A stretch of 64,000 nucleotides of DNA from Eutypa lata (lineage: Eukaryota; Ascomycota; Sordariomycetes; Xylariales; Diatrypaceae). Where the stretch lies: assembly GCA_022661535.1 (NCBI GenBank), contig JAKULF010000015.1, positions 372,001 to 436,000 on the forward strand. The letters run 5' to 3'. Shown here piece after piece: positions 13,363 to 23,581 of the stretch. The first letter of the stretch is position 1. The number at the start of each line of letters is the position of its first letter. The notes beneath the pieces were generated by a model that had not been told where the DNA came from, ran no database searches, and saw only the letters and a program-made list of their open reading frames with translations. A program made the position numbers and the translations under genes.

Positions 13363-14462
13363 TCAGGCTTTCACCGGGTCTGGCAGAGGTATATACGGCC
13401 CCGACCACATCGTCTCCGTAGAATTGAGCCCCCACGCCGTCGGGCTATCATCATGAACCGTCGTCCTTCTAAGATCACGCTTGTACTTGCCCTCGAAGGT
13501 GCCCGCACCTGCGCGGTGTAGCACGCACCGGTTATCCCATATGACCAGGTCTCCGGGCTTCTCCCACTGCACCGCGGTAGTGTACTTAGGCTGCGACACA
13601 TGCTGATTAAGCCGCTGCACGAGGTCCCACGAGCCCGGGATCTCCTCCCCGCCCTCCTCAATATGGTGCAAGTGCGCCCCGACATATAGATTCAGGCGTC
13701 CACTCGGCTCATGCCTCTGCAGGATGCGGTGCCGCTGCATCGGCGCGGTCGCCGGATCGACATCGTCGAAGAACCGCGGCGACCCCAGCTTGCGGGAGTG
13801 CATGAGCGAGTGCGCGCCCACATAATCGCGCGCCAGCAGCAGCTCCTTGGCGTCGTCGGGAAGCTCGTCGAAGGCGGTCCGCGAGTCGGCGAACTCGGTG
13901 TTCCCGCCGTGGCCGGGCGGCGGCAGCTCGCACGCCCGCAGCAGCGAGAACGAGGCCCGCCGCGGGTTGAACGACGAGTCGACGTGCCAGAGCGCGTTGC
14001 CGCGGTTGGCGTGGGCGCGCTGGCTCGTCGGGTCCAGCGGCCCCCCGTGCCCCTCGTCGATGTTCCCCGCGTCGAATAGCTCGTAGTGCGCGTACCGCGG
14101 CTTGCGCCCGTTCACCATGTACCGTCTGATGTTGTCGAGCGAGCCCAGCCGCTTCGAGAACTCGACGTGCGCGTCGTCGTCTAGGCCTGTGTCGCGGAAG
14201 ACGCAGACGCCGTACTGTTAGGTATATACGGTAAGCATCATTCATACCCCGAGACTTGGTTGGTGTGTAGTGTCTAGGGTCCGGGTATAAAGGAGTAGGT
14301 ATGTGTGGGTTATCTTACCTTCGCCATTGCGTCTATGATTTCCGAGAATTGCTCCTCAGACAGATCATGGAAGTTCACCCCGCTGACTTCTGCTGCGAAA
14401 GTAGGGTGCAGTTCCTTGACCGTGATGGTCTTGAATTGGTTCTCCTGAATAAGTCCCGGCAT
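13363..14462 (-). CDS. TauD/TfdA-type Fe(II)/2-oxoglutarate dioxygenase
   Basis: Two exons, complement(13363..14214, 14319..14462), give 331 residues. The family oxidises small acids such as taurine, sulfonates or aryloxyacetates using Fe(II) and 2-oxoglutarate. The proximal iron ligands lie in WHVDSSF (His-x-Asp), and the distal His is in CVLHRAG after DLVIWDN. An Arg-rich segment follows (KRDLRRTTV), where the 2-oxoglutarate-binding Arg is expected. The N-terminal part (FKTITVKELHPTFAAEVSGV) matches the family start. An in-frame ATG 35 codons upstream (14567) exists, but the extra residues are unlike the family, so 14462 was chosen. Exon 2 is far more GC-rich than the flanking DNA. The protein looks intact; its substrate is unknown. 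Confidence 0.9.
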
Positions 14463-16176
14463 GTTGCTATCGTCAATGATGTTGTCGCCTCTTTGTTTTG
14501 CTCTATGGAATAGTTTGAAGACTAGCGGTCTTCTACTAGGTGTCCCGTTTTGTTTCTTATATTTCAATTAGCATAGGACATGACGATGGTGGTACCGGAC
14601 ATTTAAGTAGTCTTCATGGTCATTTGTCGAATCAAATAGCTGCCGAATGAAGTCACTTTCATGAACTAGGTTGTGCGGGGTACATATGCGCGGCGGTAGA
14701 TCTTGTGACGGACTGATGACCCTAGTTGACTGCACCCATGTAGCTTATCATCGGGGAAGGACGTTTCTTTCCTAGTTGGGTATTTCGTAACTGACATGTT
14801 GGGATCTCATTTGCTAGAAAGGTGTAAGTATAAGATAGACTAAAGCGAGATATAACCATAACGTTGCAATAGGAACTCATCTAACTTAAGCGACAACCCA
14901 CTAAATAATGACACATATGTCTACAACTGAGCTTGAGTCTTCGGTCAGAACCAAGATATTGAAATCCCAGGATCTACAGTAGAGGCCATTCAAATCAGAC
15001 CCCCTACCCCAGTTCTGGATACTAATCTCCAACACTGCATACTCTTTCAGGCATCGTTTCTACCCCAACATTAAGCGACGTGTTGGGGATATTCTTAATC
15101 TTTATTCATTTCCGGGGCCAGTACACTCGGTAGATGGATTGCGACACAATCTACATTAGATTCCGATTTGTGTTGGGTTAAGAGTGCACCTTTAACACCG
15201 TTCGTGGTTAGCTCATATTGAAAGAAAAGGGGTAAAAGGGGTTGGCGAACCTGAGATAAGGGAAATAGTGGTAAGAGATCCGTATTCCGATATGACTGGA
15301 TTAGATTTGAATACTGCTTAATTTAGAATAACCAAGTCTATACCATGCATCTCTGTGCTATGACATACAACTCTGAAGCAGGCTAAGCACTCAATGCTGA
15401 ACTAGAACTATCAAAGTCGCTTAGTCATAGCTGCGCTGGCTTTATTTCATTACGCTGCTGCTGCCCGCTGAATTCGAGTTATAGATTCAAGGGCAGCCCT
15501 TATCCAAGACCTACTCAAACTATCATGTTATTGAGATTCTTAACATTCAGCACCACACCATTCCCTATAGTATTTTCAAGGTACCGAAATATCTTTGATA
15601 ACAACAGGGGACCTTGAACATCCTATTGACTCGGTCTATCCACTGTGAACTACATATTAGGACAATGTCAGAAGACTGATCATGATGGCATGAATAATGC
15701 AAATTATAGACCTGTCTGTTCTTCGTTAATTGATTGATCTTTGGATCTGACTTGTCATCCACAGGAACTCAATTGCTGTGACTGTGATATAATTGCAGTG
15801 ACATCTCAGGGAAACGGTAACGTATAGCCAATTGCGATCATTACAGAAGCTGTCAATGGATTATTCCTCCGCCATTGAAGGTCACGATGTTCTTTCGGCT
15901 TAAGGCTCTACTGCTCGGTGTGGGATCCACTAAAATCGGTGACACCATCGGCTTCGGAAGCCGTCCGTGTAACCCCACTATGGTGTCACCAAGCGAAATC
16001 GGCCTATAAGCACAACCTTATTCATGATCAACAACATTTCGAAAACAGACATAGAACATAATACTTGAGTCTAACAAGTTTAGGCTGCAATCCTTTTGAA
16101 TTCCCGAAGTTCAAACCCCCCCACTCCGGAAATTATTACTTAGTCACTTACGTACTCAGTTCACTCTACATACAAA
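14463..16176. other. Intergenic, no gene seen
   Basis: About 1.7 kb of AT-leaning sequence with short frames only. It holds the TauD-type gene's promoter at the left and the NmrA-like gene's promoter at the right. Confidence 0.55.
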
Positions 16177-17097
16177 ATGGCCATCAAGAAAGTAGCGCTC
16201 ATAGGCGCCACCGGCAACCTAGGAAGCGAGCTCCTGGAAGCCCTCGTGTCATCCGGGTCATTCGACGTCACCGTCATACAGCGGGCATCCTCCAAGTCCA
16301 AGCCATCCGTGGCAGGTACCGCCATACCCACCAAGACCGTCGACGACGCCCTATCCCTTGCGAGCCTCCAAGCCGCCTTCGCAGGCCAAGATGCAGTAGT
16401 AGTATCCTTCCCCCTCCGGGACCACGCCGCGCACCTCCGCATCGCGGACGCCGCCGCCGCCGCCGGCGTGGCGCGCGTGATCCCCGCCGACTACGGGAGC
16501 TGCGACTCGGGCAGCGCGCGCGCGCAGGAGCTGGTCCCGCTCTTCAAGCACAAGACGGCGGTGCGGGACCGCCTACAAGCCCTCTCTGCTGAGAATCCGG
16601 GCTTCACGTGGACGAGCCTCGTGAACGGCCATTTTTTCGACTGGGGCCTGCGCCAGAACTTCCTGCACTTCGACCTGGAGGCGCGGACGGCGGATCTCCT
16701 CGATGGCGGGGTGCCGCGGAGCTCGACGGCGACGCTGGGGCGCATCGCGGAAGCGGTGGTGCGGGTTCTGCAGAAGGCGGACGACGAGCGCACGAAAAAT
16801 CGCGTGCTCTTCGTGCAGAGCTTCTGTGTCTCGCAGTTGGACGTCCTGGGGGCGCTGGAGAGGGCGACGGGGGGGAAGGAGTGGAAGGTGAATCGGTATG
16901 ATGCCGAGGAGTTCATTAGGGAGCATAAGATTAAGGCGGATGCCGGCGATAAGGAGGCCGTGGAGGACCTGGTGTTCGCGCTTGGTGCGATTGATGGCAA
17001 TTGGGAGGAGCGAGAGGGGTTTGCCATGGACCTGTTGGGGCTCGAAAATGAAGATTTAGATGAAGTGGTTAAGCGCGTTGTTGATTCTCAGGGATAG
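16177..17097 (+). CDS. NmrA-like / isoflavone-reductase-like NAD(P)-binding protein
   Basis: A single exon encodes 306 residues. The N-terminus has a Rossmann dinucleotide motif (KKVALIGATGNLGSELLEAL, residues 4-23) and then VTVIQRASS, as in the atypical short-chain reductases of the NmrA/PCBER group. A basic position after the second strand suggests NADP(H). The middle (VIPADYGS, FTWTSLVNGHFFDWGL) matches the substrate-side segment of this family. No catalytic Tyr-x3-Lys of classical SDRs is evident, which is normal here. Members are either reductases or redox-sensing regulators; which applies is not decidable. Coding GC is high, and the gene looks complete and intronless. Confidence in the family is high, in function low. 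Confidence 0.9.
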   Translation: MAIKKVALIGATGNLGSELLEALVSSGSFDVTVIQRASSKSKPSVAGTAIPTKTVDDALSLASLQAAFAGQDAVVVSFPLRDHAAHLRIADAAAAAGVARVIPADYGSCDSGSARAQELVPLFKHKTAVRDRLQALSAENPGFTWTSLVNGHFFDWGLRQNFLHFDLEARTADLLDGGVPRSSTATLGRIAEAVVRVLQKADDERTKNRVLFVQSFCVSQLDVLGALERATGGKEWKVNRYDAEEFIREHKIKADAGDKEAVEDLVFALGAIDGNWEEREGFAMDLLGLENEDLDEVVKRVVDSQG

Positions 17098-17370
17098 GTA
17101 CGTGGTTGCTGTGTCACTCTCAACGTTTTAAGACGGAGAGAACTTGGTTGATACATAGAATAGACTATTATTAGATGTGGTTCATCAGCACCCGAGGATT
17201 CCGTAGAACATATAATATTAGCTAGACCACGAGAAACTGGGGCCAAAAGACCTGCGGATATCTTAGACCGCAAGATTTATATTCGTATTACAAATTATAA
17301 TGCGTGACATATTCCAGAGTGTTCCTATCTGGTATCCAAAAACTCCAAACCTATGCTGCAGATATGCTAG

Positions 17371-18972
17371 TTATCCAATAATGCCTCGTGCAATTATATC
17401 CACCAATATCACAGTCAATACAATCCATAGACCGAACAAACTATCAGGTCTTGAAGATCTTGGAGCCGCGTTGGAATTATCGCTTGCGTCCACATCTCCT
17501 GCCACGGCAGTCACAGTGGGAAAGGTACCCGTCGTTGAGCTGGGGCTGTCAAAATCGGGTGGATCACAATCGCCAGTGATAGAACCCAGATCCATCCCCG
17601 AGGTAATCTCGAGCTCATTGGTATCACAGTTGACATATTGTGCAATATGGATGGCCTCGTTTGTTTGGTCGAACACAGCTTGACAGGGGTTAGCTTCAGA
17701 TCCCTTTTTGGACAATCTATATGAATCAGAACATGTAAGTTCAGACTCACCATAAGTAGATCGAAGCATCGTATCCCCAAGTAACACGAACTCGTCATGA
17801 CCGCCAATGCCTAGATAACAGAACTCGCCTGCAGACGTTTGAAACTCTCTCACTAGCTCATTATACGGGACGCGGATGGTGACACCGTTGAAGGCAAAGT
17901 CAAGCGTTCCAGGTATATCGTTCAGAGCGCAGTCGACAGGATACATCCCAGTCGCATCAACACCGTCAGCACCGAAATCCGCAGCAATCATATCCGCAGT
18001 CGCCGGTGGAAGGAGCGTCAACGTAGCGCCACTATCGACAAATACGGCCAATGTAGTGTTATCGTATTGCTTGGTGTTGCCGCTGGGAGGCGTAAGACTG
18101 ATATGATCCATATTAATCCAGTACCGGGGAACACCGTCCGGAGAGTCTCCTGGCGGAATAATCGGCAGTGTCGTCAGTGTGCCGCTAAACTTCCCGGTAT
18201 CAAGACCCCCAAAGATGATCACGCCCTCTTGCTCCTCCTTGCCACCAAGAGCGAGACTGAAGGCTTTGGTGTCCGTGATATCCTGTTCCTCTAGCTCGTC
18301 GATAAAGTTCTTGTATTCAATAGTGATACCTTCCCCATGGCCTATGCCCAAGATACCCGAAAACTCATCTTTGGTGCTAGTGGCAACGCCAAACTGGACA
18401 CCTTCCAAGCTCGCATCTGATGATATGGTTAAAATCCCGTTCCGGCATTCATGTGGCCATGCAACTGACCTGTGCCTGATAGAGTGATGTCGTCTGCTAC
18501 ATATTGTATTTTGGCGCTCCCAATACCGTAAACCAGAGTTTTGGTACCAGCAAGCTGCTCAGCGGTAGATGATGCACTGGGGTTGTAGTTCCCCACCGCA
18601 TTACAGAATCTTATATCTGATGCGGCGTTCAGGTTAGAACAGTCCGGATTCACCCAGAGCTCGAAGGAGCCCGTATCTAACTGGACGAACTGAGGCTGTG
18701 GCGGAGTACCAATGTCCACTGGCATGAGTTAGTCATGGGAGAACATTCGAATAGCTAGGCGCATAGTTACATTGGGCATAGTACGCTACATCCGAGCGAT
18801 TCGCAAGGGGTACGGTAGCGGCATCGCGCTTCGACCAGACGTCTCCGAAAACGTCTCGGTTCGTCGCGTGCACGACCGGCAGCTTCAGATAACGGTCATT
18901 GCGCGACCCGAGGCGTGAGGCATAGCACCCTGCTAAGACGAGAGAAAAGAGAGACAGCAGATGAGGTGACAT
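17371..18972 (-). CDS. Secreted pepsin-like aspartic protease, probably GPI-anchored (yapsin-like)
   Basis: Four exons, complement(17371..17678, 17751..18416, 18470..18718, 18771..18972), give 474 residues. The protein starts with a signal peptide (MSPHLLSLFSLVLAGCYA) and a propeptide-like region containing a KR site. The two catalytic aspartates are in QLDTGSFELWV (about residue 81) and VFVDSGATLTLLP (about 278). The join YYAQ-LDIGTPPQ is restored by removing the first intron, and RSTYAVFDQTNEAIHIA by removing the last. The last intron is 72 bp, so it would keep frame if retained; splicing restores the family motif, so I spliced it. The C-terminus is Ser/Asn-rich and then hydrophobic (LFGLWIVLTVILVDIIARG), as for a GPI signal. 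It probably acts at the cell surface or wall. An earlier ATG at 19002 is in frame but would spoil the signal peptide. Confidence 0.9.
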
Positions 18973-21677
18973 GCCTGCTGCATGTGAGATTGTGACCAGC
19001 ACTACCTACCACGCGTCCTGCATCGAGCCGGGAGAAGCCAAATCACACCTTATGTCCTGGAGTGACGATGGAAGCACGGGTGGCGATACGTAAAGACGGC
19101 GTGAAACGGAGAGGACTCAAAACAGCGGCGACCCCTTGGTTTTGTGACGGTCGTTGAAAGGGCGCGGTAAAGGGAAAACATCGGGAAGGCAGAGTAGGTG
19201 ACGGAGAACCATTTGATTATATGTATGTGCATGAAATTATGAGAATGATCACTGTGTGAGCTGAGTCCCAGATCCTAAGTGGAAACATTGGTAATAGAGG
19301 ACCACTAAGCCATAGCCAAGATGAACATGAATAGAATACCAAGTCCGAGTGTGTATTGGCAGCCGCAGCTCCAACGCCCGTACAGTCCACGTCGGGATGG
19401 TGCCGAGATCTTCGCTCTTGGTTTCAAAGCTCGGCATTCAATGCCAATGAGCCTTGTCGGGATGCCGAGTTTCTTGTGAGGCTGCCTAACAGAGCCTATT
19501 GAAATTGGCATCAGCTAGCTAATTCTACATACGACAAAGACCTTCCAAAATGCATGCTCAACTCTCTATTTGACTAATGACAATATTGGGACGAACTCAT
19601 CAGAGCATTTACATTTTCAAGTCGATGATCAAACGGTCGTATTTGTACCTCTTACTCGTCAGGGCTCACTAGACCCAAGAGCTCTCATCATGAAACCCCC
19701 CTCATGCTCGTCGGAAATCGGGTCAGGGGGAAACGCCAAGGAGCTACGAAACGCCAAGATACTGGGCAAAAGCAGCTACAACACTACTTTCTCATAGCTG
19801 ACGTTGCAAAGTTTACGCCCAGCTTCGCATTTTTGCATGGCGAGCTACGGGGCATCCAATCACTATGGTTGTGAAGGATATTTCTTTTCTGTGCCAAGGG
19901 GTAATTTGGCTGAGAATACGTGGCGGCGGCTGGGCTGAAGAGAAGTCGCACGAGTTCGACAAGGATGCCGCTCTTAGGGAGGGTCCATCGCGGGAACCAA
20001 TTGAGCGAGAAAAATCATTTATTCGAGGGAGCGAAGATGTGACGTCAACTAGGTACGTATTAGGTAAACAGGTTAGAGCGACGAACCCACCATTTGTGTA
20101 TTGCCAGGGGTTCAGAAAGAGCACACTAGGTAGAGGCTCTAGGAGATAACTTCGCCGACTGCTGCACTGAAACGAAAGTTCAGGGGTTCAAAAGAGTGTT
20201 TCCAGGGTCGGGTAATATATCTATCCAAGTTCGCTGCGATCCAAAATTTCCATCCTTGCATCAACAATATCATACTCTAGACCGGTCTCCAGATCAGTCA
20301 ACCATAACTTGGTGTCAGTGTCTACCTACCCATTCGCTTTGAATGAGCTCGAGCTGGATAGAATTGATCTGTATCGCTAATGCAGTTCGACAGTCGTTCA
20401 GAATTAACTTACGAGCCTCCTCATCTCCGCGTCTGAGGAACAGCGCAGTTCGATAACCCGATCGCTACTTTGGCGATTAGCTTCGAATGCACGCGGTTGC
20501 CATGTTGTTGCTTACATTTAGATGAGCCTTTCTCATCCAGAAGTTCGTCCCCATGTTGATCGCCGTCTGATAATAAAGCCAGCAAGGCCTCTTGTTGCAG
20601 CCGATGTAGTTGAAGAAACTCATCTGTGTTGGGCTATGAAGGACATGCTCTAAACCTGCATTTCTCAATATATCCATACTTCAGTCAATGGATAAGGCTC
20701 CTCGTTGTCTTAGTAAGGACGATTGGAAAGACAAGCGTAAGGCCCATACTTCTCAGACTTATGTTCAATATATCCCCGGATGGTCCTCTCTATCCGCCGA
20801 CCATTTGGACATTGGCTAGATCTTCGTTGGATCCGCCGCCTTAAAGATTGAACTCTCCACCTGCCACATTTATCGACTGGATCCGTCCTGCATCTGACGA
20901 AATTTTATTCGAAGTCTTGATTTACTCCAGTCCTTTTTAAAGTGGCGTTCTTTCAACGGATGCAACGTTTTTGAAATCATTCTCGTTTCTAGCTATGTGA
21001 AGAGTGCCTCTCCTTATACTCCTGTCCATACTGCCTGGAATGGGTGCCCTTAAGCCCATATATACCAATGAACCACTTAAGGAAGGCTGTAATTCATTCA
21101 TATTCACAGTACCCCTTATTCGAGATGTAAATAACCAAGGTGTCAGCTTTTAAAGGCTTTTTGCTAACTCTACGGTGCTGAATGCAACCATGCGACAATC
21201 TCCCTTCTATCGAATGTCGCAATTTGGAACAGCAAGGAACACGTTGCATATCATTTCTAAGATACTGTGTTGCCCCTTTTGGTAATTGGAAGTCACTATT
21301 AGGTTAACGTTGTAGATTGCGGCTGAGACCTGACCAAAAGGACAACGGCTAACCTATTTGTGTATCAAACACTACCCGCTTAAAGCAACTGTCTAACGGT
21401 ACGTCGCACATAGGTTCGCTATATAGTAAGCAGATCATCACCAATTGGTGATTCACTGTGGGGGCATCAGCCCTATATAAGATTGGGGTGGGATAGCGGG
21501 ATCCTGAATCCTTCGTCTTATGTGGCTGTGGCTAAAAGCGATTGCGCTAAGGTACACAGCATACTGGAGCTGAAGAGAGACGCGGTATATATAAAGAGAT
21601 CGATGTAAACGCGAACATCTTGGTTTGACAGACATTTCGTAGCAAGTGAGCATTTTCAGTTATTCACTAGCGCCAAC
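18973..21677. other. Intergenic, no gene seen
   Basis: About 2.7 kb between the divergent protease and beta-helix genes. Frames of up to about 100 codons overlap on opposite strands near 19813-20149 without any family motif. No element ends or repeats were recognised. Confidence 0.5.
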
Positions 21678-23216
21678 ATGCTTCTCAAGACCGTCGCCGC
21701 CGTGGCATCATTCATGTTAGCCACGGTTTGTGGCGAGGTTGTCAGATACCCACGTCCGTCAATTTACGAAAAGTCGACCCAATTTGGATTGAAGGTGGAT
21801 GGCACCGATATGTACACGGTTAGCTACTATGCTGGCTACGATTATGTCCAACTTTCAATGGATGAGGGCACTACCCACGAATTCCGGATTCGCATATTGG
21901 ACCTGAAGCCTATCACCTCCTATACCATCACACCTCAGAAGCTACCCATCGAAGCGAAGGTGGAAGGCAACGAACTAGTGTTCTCTCTCGAAAAGGCACA
22001 CTATCTTATTGTGCAGATCAACGATAAGAAAGAGTTCGTTATATGCGTGGACCCTCTCGAGACAGACGTACCCGACCCTGCTGCGGAGGGTGTTCACAAT
22101 GTACTGGACTACGGCGCAGATAAGACGGGGGCCACAGTCACTACGGCAATTCAAGAGGCCATGGACGAAGCGGCGAAGACTCCGGGTAGCATCGTCTATG
22201 TCCCCGAGGGTCTCTATAGTATGGGCAATCTTGTCCTCCGCAACCAGACATCTCTATACCTTGCCGGTGGATCAGTATTACGCTTCACGGGAAACCCAAG
22301 CGACTACAAAACGAACTTCAACAAAGCAGACCTCTACGACGGTACGTGGTGGATTCAGACCGAGTTCGACTCCACCGATATCAAGATATACGGTCGCGGT
22401 ACTATTGACGGCAATGGAAAAGCCACGACCGCCAACAAATACATAGCAGACCTTGTGGTCCCGGCTGGAACCAAGAACTTCAAGTACGACGGCGTGTTAG
22501 TTCGGGACGGCTCCTTCTGGGCTGTGGTCGTTGTTCAGTCCGAGGAAGTCAACTTCACCAATCTGAAGGTCCTAAACCGATTCGATGTGGTCCAGGACGA
22601 TGGAATCGACGTGGTAGAGTCCAAGAAAGTGAGAGTGATGCGCGCCGTCGCGATTGGCAAAGATGACAACTTCTCTTGCAAGACTTGGCCTGAGAGCACG
22701 GGCACGACCGTCCCTTACCCTTACCCGCCGCAGCCGCTGGAGGACGTGTTCTTCGATGACTGCCTGGCCTGGTCTGATTGCTACGGCTACAAGATTGGAC
22801 AAGGTGTCTACGAGGATCAAACCAACGTCACATTCCAAAACAGCGTCGTCTACACCGCCGCCGTAGGGATAGGGATTGATCACAAATTTGGTACCGCAAC
22901 AGCGAGCCACATCACCTTCAAGAATATCGATATCGAGGGCCTGCATGGTCTTGCCCATGATCAAGGCGCCTGGATGACTATATTCGTGGAGGACCAGGGG
23001 AAAGGGGTTGGTCCCATTAAGGATGTCTGGGTGAAGAACATTCGAGCGCGTTACCAAGGAGCACGTAAAGGTCTCGTCCAGGGCTCCGACTCATCTTCTA
23101 TAGTGAGCGGAGTGACCTTCACTAACATATTAATGGGTCCAGATGGTAAGCGGGCCGGGTCGTTGGACGAAATGAATATCAAAACCGGGTGGGCTCAGGA
23201 TGTCAACGTTGCCTAA
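21678..23216 (+). CDS. Secreted pectin-lyase-fold (right-handed beta-helix) protein, GH28/GH49-like
   Basis: A single exon encodes 512 residues. A signal peptide (MLLKTVAAVASFMLATVCG) leads to a beta-sandwich-like N-terminal region of about 130 residues. A parallel beta-helix region follows, opening with VHNVLDYGADKTGATVTTAI, the usual start of such domains. Paired aspartates at VVQDDGIDVV and IGKDDNFSCKT sit where GH28/GH49 enzymes carry their catalytic aspartates. The N-terminal sandwich plus helix layout resembles dextranase/isopullulanase (GH49) or related polysaccharidases more than plain polygalacturonase. It probably acts outside the cell on plant or microbial polysaccharide. The substrate is not assignable. 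The gene looks intact. Confidence 0.85.
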   Translation: MLLKTVAAVASFMLATVCGEVVRYPRPSIYEKSTQFGLKVDGTDMYTVSYYAGYDYVQLSMDEGTTHEFRIRILDLKPITSYTITPQKLPIEAKVEGNELVFSLEKAHYLIVQINDKKEFVICVDPLETDVPDPAAEGVHNVLDYGADKTGATVTTAIQEAMDEAAKTPGSIVYVPEGLYSMGNLVLRNQTSLYLAGGSVLRFTGNPSDYKTNFNKADLYDGTWWIQTEFDSTDIKIYGRGTIDGNGKATTANKYIADLVVPAGTKNFKYDGVLVRDGSFWAVVVVQSEEVNFTNLKVLNRFDVVQDDGIDVVESKKVRVMRAVAIGKDDNFSCKTWPESTGTTVPYPYPPQPLEDVFFDDCLAWSDCYGYKIGQGVYEDQTNVTFQNSVVYTAAVGIGIDHKFGTATASHITFKNIDIEGLHGLAHDQGAWMTIFVEDQGKGVGPIKDVWVKNIRARYQGARKGLVQGSDSSSIVSGVTFTNILMGPDGKRAGSLDEMNIKTGWAQDVNVA

Positions 23217-23581
23217 GTCTATTGCTTTGTGGAGCGATATGGACAACTTCTAGACATCAATTACTTTCTAATAGACAATGATACCACCTGGTGATGAGGA
23301 TAGGGAATAATAAGTCGATGAGTCAAAGCGTCTGCTAATGTGTATTGTTTCGGAAGTCATGACCTTTGAGTCAATACTTAGATGTCTTTGAGGGCTTTGC
23401 TAACAACATGACCACGGTGTTAGTACTAGAACTCTTCGTCAAGATTCAACCAATCCACAATTAACAGTTAGAGAGTGTTACACAACAGCTACTAACTGCG
23501 ATGCGTGCTATAATATCATGTAGAAAAGGAGACACTCTAAGAATTTCTAGATCCGGACCTTATAACCGCCAGTACATGATA
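23217..23581. other. Intergenic between convergent genes
   Basis: 3' flanks of the beta-helix gene and the zinc-finger/BAG gene; nothing else seen. Confidence 0.7.

Noticed and set aside
13709..14245. Arg/Ala-rich 178-codon minus-strand frame
   Set aside because: It overlaps the TauD-type dioxygenase in another frame; the composition is what GC-rich shadow frames give.
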